Part shown: positions 8,501 through 16,754 of the stretch, in pieces
How positions within the stretch are numbered: position 1 is the first letter of the stretch
Layout: each line of letters starts with the position of its first letter
Assembly: GCF_007995055.1 (NCBI RefSeq)
Contig: NZ_VOQQ01000001.1
Location: forward strand, 2,463,001-2,527,000
From: Sphingosinicella ginsenosidimutans
GTDB lineage: Bacteria; Pseudomonadota; Alphaproteobacteria; Sphingomonadales; Sphingomonadaceae
Reading direction: 5' to 3'
Length of the DNA: 64,000 bases
Program-made: the position numbers and the translations under genes
Notes under the pieces: model-generated
Database searches by the model: none
Told to the model about the DNA's origin: nothing
The model's input: only the letters and a program-made list of their open reading frames with translations

Positions 8501-9191
8501 CAAAGCAATGAGCCGCCTCGCTCTGGCCGCTCTTCTTGCCGGCGTCGCCGTTCCGGCCGCCGCCAACGTCCTTGTCGTGCGCTCGTCGGGGCCGTCCGCG
8601 GCAAGCTATCCCGCCGGCCGTTCGCTGCCTGACAATGCGCGGATCCAGCTGCGCGCCGGCGACACGCTCGTGCTGCTCGGCGCGAGCGGCACGCGCACAT
8701 TCCGCGGTCCGATCGCCACCGCCGCCAATGCCGCCGTCCAGGCGAGCGCGCAGACGGCTCAGGCGTCGGATGGGCGGCGTGTCCGGGTCGGGGCCGTGCG
8801 AAGCGCCGGCATCCTGCCGGTGAGCCCGACGACGATCTGGCAGGTCGATGTGACGCAGAGCGGCAATATGTGCGTCGCCGACACGTCGAACGTGATGCTC
8901 TGGCGGCCGGATGCGAGCGAGGCGACCACGCTCTCCATCCAGGGTCCGAACGGATCGCAGAACGTGACGTGGGGGGCGGGCCATGCGACCGTTGCGTGGC
9001 CGGCCTCGCTGCCGATCGCCAATGGCGCCGACTATCAGCTGAGCGCGTCCGGTGTCGCGGTGCCGACCCGGATCCGCTTCAAGACGCTCGCCTCCGAGCC
9101 CTCGGATGTCCAGGGCGTCGCGCAGGCGCTGATCGCCAATGGATGCCAGGAGCAGCTCGATCTCCTGATCGAAAGCGCGCCCACGGAGTAA
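8481..9191 (+). CDS. Exported FecR-like protein coupled to the cyclase
   Basis: I choose TTG 8481 as start: a perfect AGGAGGT (8470-8476) sits five bases upstream, giving 236 residues. An in-frame ATG at 8508 has no such site. The N-terminus SRLALAALLAGVAVPAAAN is a signal peptide, so the protein is periplasmic. Residues about 35-85 (YPAGRSLPDNARIQLRAGDT...GTRTFRGP) resemble the FecR-type beta domain commonly encoded beside CHASE2 cyclases. The C-terminal half is unfamiliar, with two Cys that could form a disulfide. It overlaps the cyclase gene by 20 bp, so the two are translationally coupled and the protein may present a signal to CHASE2. Confidence 0.78.
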   Translation: MSWGPNSKAMSRLALAALLAGVAVPAAANVLVVRSSGPSAASYPAGRSLPDNARIQLRAGDTLVLLGASGTRTFRGPIATAANAAVQASAQTAQASDGRRVRVGAVRSAGILPVSPTTIWQVDVTQSGNMCVADTSNVMLWRPDASEATTLSIQGPNGSQNVTWGAGHATVAWPASLPIANGADYQLSASGVAVPTRIRFKTLASEPSDVQGVAQALIANGCQEQLDLLIESAPTE

Positions 9192-9198
9192 GCCCGCA

Positions 9199-9221
9199 TC
9201 TCCCCGCGAGCCGCGGGGAGA
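9199..9221 (+). terminator. Perfect 10-bp hairpin after the cyclase/FecR-like unit
   Basis: TCTCCCCGCG (9199-9208) pairs fully with CGCGGGGAGA (9212-9221) across a three-base loop, 8 bp after the stop codon. No U-run follows, but position and stability suggest a terminator or mRNA 3'-end stabiliser. Confidence 0.65.
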
Positions 9222-9241
9222 AATGAGGGTGTCGGCACTTT

Positions 9242-9290
9242 CCCTCTCGCGCCCGATCGCGCATGGTGACGGCGATCGCGCGAGGGGAAG
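9242..9290 (+). promoter_or_regulatory. Stem-loop covering the ribosome-binding site of the Popeye-like gene
   Basis: CCCTC (9242-9246) can pair with GAGGG (9282-9286). The stem continues as CGCG with CGCG after one mismatch, and GATCGC (9255-9260) pairs with GCGATC (9272-9277). GAGGGGAAG (9282-9290) is the Shine-Dalgarno sequence for ATG 9291, so folding would mask it. Regulation is inferred. Confidence 0.45.
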
Positions 9291-9971
9291 ATGACGGTCG
9301 GCACATTCAGCACCGCCTTGGCGTTCGCGCTGCTGATCGCGGCGGCGCTGGCCGGCCGGCCCGGCGTGATCCGGCTGCTGATCGCCGGCGCGGCGGCAAG
9401 CTTCCTCGCCCGGGCGCTCTTCCTGAACCATGATCGCGCCGGCGCGATCGGCGCGGGCCTGTTGCTGGCGGCGTGCCTTCTCCTCCTCGGGCGAGGGCTC
9501 TACGAGCGGCGCGCGCAGCGCTTCACGCCCGACGAGCAGGCCGTCATCGACCATCTCGTCTCAGGCCTCTCGCAGACGCGGGCGCGCCATCTCATCGATC
9601 AGGGTCTCTGGCTGACCGGCAAGGCGGGGGATGTCCTGACCCGCGAGGGCGAGCCGGTGGCGCAGCTCTACTATCTCGCCGAGGGAGAGGCGAAGGTGAC
9701 GAGCGGCGGCCGCCAGGTGGGCACCTGCCGCGCGGGCGACCTGATCGGCGAACTCACCGTCCTGTCGGGCGAACGCGCGAGCGCCACCGTCGTCCTGACC
9801 GGCCCGGCGCGCTTCTGGTGCGCCGGCGCGGACGTGCTGCGCCCCTATGTGGAGGCGAACGAGGATATCCGCCGCGCGATCGAGCACAGCTTCGCGCTCG
9901 CGCTCAAGGCGAAGCTCAGGGCCACCAACCGCACGATCGCGGAATCCGGCGGCCTGACCGGCGGCGACTGA
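9291..9971 (+). CDS. Popeye-like membrane protein with cyclic-nucleotide-binding domain
   Basis: A 226-residue protein. The first 70 residues hold about three hydrophobic segments (ALAFALLIAAALAG, LLIAGAAASFLARALF, AGLLLAACLLLLGRGL). Residues about 95-200 form a cyclic-nucleotide-binding beta-roll. The phosphate-binding cassette reads IGELTVLSGERASATVV, with Glu154, Arg162 and Ala/Ser next to it, close to the canonical GEL...RxA pattern, so cAMP binding is likely. Three helices plus this fold match the Popeye-domain (POPDC) arrangement. It lies just downstream of an adenylate cyclase and is therefore its likely effector. What it acts on in the membrane is unknown. Confidence 0.82.
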   Translation: MTVGTFSTALAFALLIAAALAGRPGVIRLLIAGAAASFLARALFLNHDRAGAIGAGLLLAACLLLLGRGLYERRAQRFTPDEQAVIDHLVSGLSQTRARHLIDQGLWLTGKAGDVLTREGEPVAQLYYLAEGEAKVTSGGRQVGTCRAGDLIGELTVLSGERASATVVLTGPARFWCAGADVLRPYVEANEDIRRAIEHSFALALKAKLRATNRTIAESGGLTGGD

Positions 9972-9990
9972 GCCGGGCTGGGCCGCCGGC

Positions 9991-11424
9991 TCAGGTCCGG
10001 CGGATCACCAGGTTGCGGATTTCCGTCATGTCCTCCATCGCGAAGCGGACGCCCTCGCGGCCGAGGCCCGAATCCTTGACGCCGCCATAAGGCATGTTGT
10101 CGACGCGGTAGGAGGGCACGTCGTTGATGACGACGCCGCCGACGTCGAGCCGGTCCCACGCGTCGAACATCTGGAAGAGATCGCGGGTGAAGATGCCGGC
10201 CTGGAGGCCGAACTTGCTGTCGTTCACGATCTCGAGCGCTTCATCGAAGCTGCTGAACCTGATGAGGAAAGCAACCGGACCGAACGCCTCCTCGACATTG
10301 AGCTTGGTGGCCGGATCGACATGTTCGAGCAGCGTCGCCTCGAGCATCGCGCCCTCGCGCTTGCCGCCGCACAGCAGGGTGGCGCCCTTTGCGACGGCTT
10401 CCTGGATCCAGCCGTCGAGCCGCTTCGCCTCGCCCTCCGAGATCATCGGGCCGATGAAGGTGTTGCGGTCCTTGGGATCGCCGGCGACGAGCGTCTTCGT
10501 CTTCGCGACCAGCATGTCGCGGAAGCGGTCGTAGACGTCGGCGTGGATCAGGATGCGCTGCACGCCGATGCACGACTGGCCGGACTGATAGAAGGCGCCG
10601 AAGATCGTGCGCTCCAGCGCGTCGGCAAGATCGGCGTCCTTGTCGATCACGACGGCCGCATTGCCGCCAAGCTCGAGCACCACCTTCTTCTTGCCGGCCT
10701 TGGCCTTGAGATCCCAGCCGACGCCGGGCGAGCCGGTGAAGGAGAGAAGCTTCAGCCGGTCATCCTCGGTGAACAGGTCCGCGCCCTCGCGATGCGCGGG
10801 AAGGATCGAAAAGGCGCCCCTCGGCAGGTCGGTCTCGGCCAGCACCTCGCCCATGATGATCGCGCCCAGTGGCGTGCGGCTCGCCGGCTTCATCACGAAC
10901 GGGCAGCCGACCGCGATCGCCGGCGCGATCTTGTGCGCGGCGAGATTGAGCGGGAAGTTGAACGGCGAGATCAGCGAGCAGGGGCCGATCGGCACCCGCT
11001 TCCAGATGCCCTGATAGCCTTTGGCGCGGGGCGAGATGTCGAGCGGCTGGACTTCGCCGGTCATCCGCACGCTTTCCTCGGCGGCGATGCGGAAGGTGTC
11101 GATCAGGCGGGTGACCTCGCCTTCGGAGTCCTTGATCGGCTTCCCAGCCTCGACGCACAGCGCAAAAGCGAGCTCGTCGAACCGCTCCTTGAAGCGGGTC
11201 ACGCAATGCTGGAGCACGTCCTGGCGCGCATAGCTCGGCATCCGCGCCATCGGCTCGGCGGCCTCGACCGCGCCCTGGATGCCGGCGTCGATCGTCTTGG
11301 CATCCGCCTGGGCGACGCGAAACGCGACCTCGCCAGTATATTTGTCGGTCACCTCAAGGTCGGCATTGGGCTGCTCGGCCTTGTTGTTGAGGTAGAGCGG
11401 GTAGACGTCCTTCAGCTTCACCAT
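9991..11424 (-). CDS. NAD(P)-dependent aldehyde dehydrogenase
   Basis: A 477-residue ALDH-superfamily enzyme oxidising an aldehyde to its acid. The catalytic Cys lies in FYQSGQSCIGVQR and the general-base Glu in VVLELGGNAAVV. SPFNFPLN and the FTGSPGVG segment belong to the cofactor site. The QSGQSCIxVQR form is typical of the lactaldehyde/glycolaldehyde and semialdehyde branches, but the substrate is not readable. ATG 11424 has GGAGAT upstream. It follows a thiamine-diphosphate enzyme gene on the same strand after a repeat-filled 114-bp gap, so the TPP enzyme may make the aldehyde or 2-ketoacid that feeds this enzyme; that link is inference. Confidence 0.88.
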   Translation of the reverse strand: MVKLKDVYPLYLNNKAEQPNADLEVTDKYTGEVAFRVAQADAKTIDAGIQGAVEAAEPMARMPSYARQDVLQHCVTRFKERFDELAFALCVEAGKPIKDSEGEVTRLIDTFRIAAEESVRMTGEVQPLDISPRAKGYQGIWKRVPIGPCSLISPFNFPLNLAAHKIAPAIAVGCPFVMKPASRTPLGAIIMGEVLAETDLPRGAFSILPAHREGADLFTEDDRLKLLSFTGSPGVGWDLKAKAGKKKVVLELGGNAAVVIDKDADLADALERTIFGAFYQSGQSCIGVQRILIHADVYDRFRDMLVAKTKTLVAGDPKDRNTFIGPMISEGEAKRLDGWIQEAVAKGATLLCGGKREGAMLEATLLEHVDPATKLNVEEAFGPVAFLIRFSSFDEALEIVNDSKFGLQAGIFTRDLFQMFDAWDRLDVGGVVINDVPSYRVDNMPYGGVKDSGLGREGVRFAMEDMTEIRNLVIRRT

Positions 11425-11435
11425 CTTGCATCTCC

Positions 11436-11537
11436 CCCCTCTCCTTCAGGGGAGGGGCTGGGGTGGGGAACGTGGGGCAGGCCCGTCGCTCGACAGGTCC
11501 TGCCCCGATCCCTCCCTCAAGGGGGAGGGGTTTGGGT
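11436..11537. repeat. REP-like element: two direct copies around a central palindrome
   Basis: The first copy has a hairpin CCCCTCTCC/GGGGAGGGG (11436-11444 with 11449-11457, one wobble). A second copy in the same orientation has CCCTCCC/GGGAGGG (11510-11516 with 11523-11529). Both are followed by a GGGG-CTGGGGTG or GGGGTTTGGGTG tail. Between them GGGCAGG (11475-11481) pairs with CCTGCCC (11499-11505). Such GC palindromes are common between genes in sphingomonads. Confidence 0.7.
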
Positions 11538-11538
11538 G

Positions 11539-13185
<1,647 letters not shown>

Positions 13186-13330
13186 CTTCGCCGGCTCCGA
13201 TCTTGCTCTGGTCGTGACGGATGCTGCCGGGACGTAACCGGCCGATGATGCCGGACATGCCCCCCATGCGACAGCAGCTCTACCGGGGATTGTTTCGGCT
13301 GTCACCAGCCCCATCGGCCAGCTTTGCGCC

Positions 13331-13360
13331 TTGCATGGCGCGGCCGTTTCGGTCCATAGT
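13331..13360 (+). promoter_or_regulatory. Candidate promoter of the cytochrome-conduit operon
   Basis: TTGCAT (13331-13336) and CATAGT (13355-13360), 18 bp apart, lie 48 bp upstream of the first cytochrome start. They sit in the 222-bp gap shared with the divergent TPP-enzyme gene. Match to consensus is only partial, so this is a weak proposal. Confidence 0.25.
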
Positions 13361-13407
13361 TTGGCCCTGGCGTCTTTGGCCGCTCGCGCGGGCGGTGTGG
13401 AGGGCAG

Positions 13408-14787
13408 ATGGGGGGCAGCCGCAAATTTTCCGTTGGTCTGGGTGCGCTCGGGCTTCTGGCCGCGTTCGCCATCCTCTTGTTCGTGCGTCCCGGCGAGCCC
13501 GCCGTCGCGCAGGGAACGGGCGGCGGAGCGACCTATGTCGGCGTCGCGAGCTGTGGCGGGACGACCTGCCACGGACGCAGCGAGGCGGACGGACCGGTCG
13601 TTCGCCAGGACGAGATCATGCTGTGGCAGGACCCCGCCACCGCTGCCGGCGCGCACAGCCGCGCCACCGCCGTCCTTTCCGAACCGCGCAGCCAGGTGAT
13701 CGCGCAGCGCCTCGGCATCGGCGAGGCGAGCCGCGCCCCGATGTGCCTGGGCTGTCATGCGACCCCGCCCGGCCCGCGCGGCCCCCGCTTCCAGCTGACC
13801 GACGGTGTCGGTTGCGAGGCGTGCCACGGGCCGGCCTCGGGCTGGCTCTCCAGCCATTATGCGGTTGGCGGGACGCATGCGAACAATGTCGCGCATGGCC
13901 TTGTTCCGCTTGAAAATCCGAAGGTGCGCGCCGGGGTCTGCCTCGATTGCCATTTCGGAAGCGCGGGCGAGGGGCAGTTCGTCACCCATCGCATCATGGC
14001 CGCGGGGCATCCGCGAATTTCCTTCGAGCTCGACCTCTTCTCGACGCTGACATCGCACTGGCAGACCGATCGGGATTATCGCGAGCGCAAGGGCGCGGTC
14101 GAATCGATCCGCATGTGGGCGGTCGGCCAGGCGATGGCGCTCGATCGCTCGCTGTCGCTCTATTCGCTCGCCTCGCGCGGGACGGAGGGCGTGTTCCCCG
14201 AATTCTACTTCTTCGATTGCCACAGCTGCCACCGCCAGATTTCGGACGATCCGAACTTCCGGCCGTCGGCGGTCGCCAATCCGGGCCGGGCCATCCCGTC
14301 CGGCATGCCGCCCTATAATGACGAGAACATGATCATGCTCTCGGCGGCGGCGCGGGTGGTGGCGCCGGCGCTCGGCGCCCGCTTCGATCGCGACAGCCGC
14401 GCCTTCCACCTCGCGCTTGGGCGCGACCGGGCCTCGTCGGTGGCGGCGGCGGGCAATCTGCGCGCCAGCGCGCGGGCCCTCGCGGACGCGTTCAGCAGCG
14501 CGACGCTCGGGCGGGCGCAGACCTTTGCGATCATCGATTCGATCACCAGCGACGCGATCAGCCCGCGCTTCACCGATTATGCGGGCTCGGTGCAGGCGGT
14601 GATGGCGACCGACACGTTGCTGTCGGCGCTGGTCAACGAAGGCCAGGTCTCGGCGCAAAGCGCGAACGCGATCCGCGGCGACATCAATGCCGCTTATCGT
14701 GCCGTGCGCGATCCCAATTCGTACAGCCCGGGCGAATTCCGGGCGAGCCTGGGCCGGGCTGCGGCCGCCATCCGGAGGCTCCGTTGA
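13408..14787 (+). CDS. Pentaheme c-type cytochrome, exported
   Basis: A 459-residue protein with an N-terminal signal or anchor (about 9-26, ending AVAQG). It has five heme sites: an unusual CX4CH at Cys49-Cys54-His55, then CLGCH (113), CEACH (136), CLDCH (178) and CHSCH (271). The spacing and the opening YVGVASCGGTTCHGR resemble cytochrome c554-type multihaem folds. Residues about 300-459 carry no heme motif and look helical. The ATG follows GGAGGG. It is the first of four coupled plus-strand genes that include an outer-membrane barrel and a decaheme cytochrome. The likely role is a periplasmic electron carrier or the inner end of an outer-membrane conduit (inference). Confidence 0.85.
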   Translation: MGGSRKFSVGLGALGLLAAFAILLFVRPGEPAVAQGTGGGATYVGVASCGGTTCHGRSEADGPVVRQDEIMLWQDPATAAGAHSRATAVLSEPRSQVIAQRLGIGEASRAPMCLGCHATPPGPRGPRFQLTDGVGCEACHGPASGWLSSHYAVGGTHANNVAHGLVPLENPKVRAGVCLDCHFGSAGEGQFVTHRIMAAGHPRISFELDLFSTLTSHWQTDRDYRERKGAVESIRMWAVGQAMALDRSLSLYSLASRGTEGVFPEFYFFDCHSCHRQISDDPNFRPSAVANPGRAIPSGMPPYNDENMIMLSAAARVVAPALGARFDRDSRAFHLALGRDRASSVAAAGNLRASARALADAFSSATLGRAQTFAIIDSITSDAISPRFTDYAGSVQAVMATDTLLSALVNEGQVSAQSANAIRGDINAAYRAVRDPNSYSPGEFRASLGRAAAAIRRLR

Positions 14788-16754
14788 GGCGAAGCGTATC
14801 GATTGTCGCCGCTCTTTCCCTGCTCCTTGCGTCCTGTGGCGGAGGAACGGCGGACACGACCTCTCCACAACCACCCAACCAGAATCCGCCGCCGAGCGGG
14901 TCGAACCCGGTTTTCCAGACGCCGGCGCTGGTCAATCTGACTGTTCCGGACATCGAGCGGATCATCTCGCAGGGCGTCGCCGAGGCGCAGGCGCAGAACC
15001 AGCCGTCCGGATTCGTCGTCATCGACCGGGTCGGCAACGTCCTTGCCGTCTTCGTGATGAACGGGACCGATCTGTCGCTGCGGACTCCCGCGGCCCCGAA
15101 CGGGCAGAGCACGAATCTTCAGAACCTCAACCTGCCGGCGCCGGCGGCGCTGGCCGGCGGCATCTCGAAGGCGCTGACCTCCTCCTACTTCTCGTCGATG
15201 GGCGCCGCCTTCTCCAGCCGGACGGCGAACGACATCGTCCAGGAGACATTTCCGCCTTCGTCCACGACCCGCGGCCTTGAAAGCGGGCCGCTCTTCTCGG
15301 TCCAGTTCAGCCAGCTTCCATGCTCGGACGTCTCGACCCGCTTCCCGAACCGGTTCGGCACCCATCGTGGCCCGCTCGGCGCCGGCGCCGATCCGGGAGC
15401 CTTCCCGCTCTACAAGAACGGCGCGGTGGTCGGCTCCGTTGCCGTGGTGGGTGACGGCGTCTACGGGTTCGACACCGAATATACCGACAACGACCACAGC
15501 GTCGAAGAAACGATCGCGCTGGCCGCGACGCAGGGCTTCACGCCGGACCCGGCGATCCGCGCGGACCGGATCAGCGTGGACGGAACGCTGCTGCGCTATT
15601 CGGACGCGACACCGGCCGACTTCAAGAGCAACCCGGCCAACGCGCCGTCCTTCGCCTCGATCAACGGGACGGTGGGGGCGCTGACCTCGGTCCCCGGCTA
15701 TTACAATGCGGCGGGCGGAATCCTGCCGGGCACGATCTATGGCAGCGAGGAATCGGGCGTCCGTCCGGCGACGGCGGCCGAGTTCAACGAGCCCGAGGCT
15801 TGGATCGCAAGCGACGGCGCCGGCAACAATCGGTTCCCGATCCGCGCCGGCACCGACGCGGCGACCGTGGGAACGGCGCCGCTGACCGCGACCGAGGTCC
15901 GCACGATGCTGGAGGAGGCCTTCCTCGTCCAGCGGGCCGCGCGCGCCCAGCTTCGGATCCCGCTCGGCAATCGCGCGCAGAACACGATCGTCGTCACCGA
16001 TACGAACGGCGAGATCCTTGGCCTCGTCCGCGGGCCCGACGCGCTGGTCGACGCGATCGACGCGGTGCCGCAGAAGGCGCGCACGACGGCCTTCTTCTCG
16101 AGCCGGTTCGCCGCCGCCGATCTCAACGCCAATCCCAATCCGAACGTGCCGCCCTATGTCCAGGCGGTCCGCACCTTCCTCAACGATCCCAGCGCGCTCA
16201 CCGGCAACACCGCCTTCTCGCTGCGCGCGATCGGCAACATCTCGCGGCCCTGGTTCCCGGACGGGCAGGTCGGCCGGCCGCCGGGGCCGCTCTCGGTCCC
16301 GATCGAGCGGTTCAACATCTTCTCGACCGGCCTCCAGTCGGAACTGATCACCCAGGACATTCTCGACCATGTCGGCTTCGTGCTGGGCGCGAACCCCACC
16401 GATGTCCCGCAGACCTGCACGCGTTCGCCGAACGTGGCCGCGACCGGGAAGAACCGAATCCGCAATGGCCTGACGCTGTTCGCCGGTGGCGTGCCGATCT
16501 ACCGCAACGGTGTCCTCGTCGGCGCGATCGCCTCGTCGGGCGATGGCAACGACCAGAGCGACATGATCGCCTTCCTCGGCCTCTATAATGCCAGCCTCCG
16601 CCTCAACGGCTCGGTGGGCGAGGCCGATCCTGCGATCCGTTCCGACCGGATCGAGATTCCGATCGGCAGCACGACGACGCGGCTTCGCTACGTGCTGTGT
16701 CCGTTCAACCCGTTCGTCACGACGAACGAACAGAATGTGTGCCAGGGCAAATGA
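14784..16754 (+). CDS. Lipoprotein with two GlcG/HbpS-like domains
   Basis: A 656-residue lipoprotein: LLLAS-C18 is a clear lipobox, followed by a Pro/Gln/Asn-rich linker. Two related domains follow. The first (about 50-270) contains PDIERIISQGVAEAQAQ, GFVVIDRVGNVLAVF and YKNGAVVGSVAVVGDG. The second (about 370-640) contains VRTMLEEAFLVQRAARAQ, NTIVVTDTNGEILGLV and YRNGVLVGAIASSGDG. These are hallmarks of the GlcG/HbpS (DUF336) fold, which in HbpS binds haem. Start is TTG 14784, five bases after GGAGG and overlapping the previous stop (TTGA). The 3' end overlaps the barrel gene (ATGA). It may sit at the outer membrane as part of the electron conduit; its ligand is unknown. Confidence 0.8.
   Translation: MRRSVSIVAALSLLLASCGGGTADTTSPQPPNQNPPPSGSNPVFQTPALVNLTVPDIERIISQGVAEAQAQNQPSGFVVIDRVGNVLAVFVMNGTDLSLRTPAAPNGQSTNLQNLNLPAPAALAGGISKALTSSYFSSMGAAFSSRTANDIVQETFPPSSTTRGLESGPLFSVQFSQLPCSDVSTRFPNRFGTHRGPLGAGADPGAFPLYKNGAVVGSVAVVGDGVYGFDTEYTDNDHSVEETIALAATQGFTPDPAIRADRISVDGTLLRYSDATPADFKSNPANAPSFASINGTVGALTSVPGYYNAAGGILPGTIYGSEESGVRPATAAEFNEPEAWIASDGAGNNRFPIRAGTDAATVGTAPLTATEVRTMLEEAFLVQRAARAQLRIPLGNRAQNTIVVTDTNGEILGLVRGPDALVDAIDAVPQKARTTAFFSSRFAAADLNANPNPNVPPYVQAVRTFLNDPSALTGNTAFSLRAIGNISRPWFPDGQVGRPPGPLSVPIERFNIFSTGLQSELITQDILDHVGFVLGANPTDVPQTCTRSPNVAATGKNRIRNGLTLFAGGVPIYRNGVLVGAIASSGDGNDQSDMIAFLGLYNASLRLNGSVGEADPAIRSDRIEIPIGSTTTRLRYVLCPFNPFVTTNEQNVCQGK

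Noticed and set aside
13186..14874. Minus-strand open frame running upstream from the TPP enzyme across the pentaheme cytochrome gene (a fused protein of over 1100 residues).
   Set aside because: It is the high-GC shadow of the plus-strand cytochrome. The part before MTKASDLF has no family features, while the plus strand carries five heme motifs and a signal peptide.
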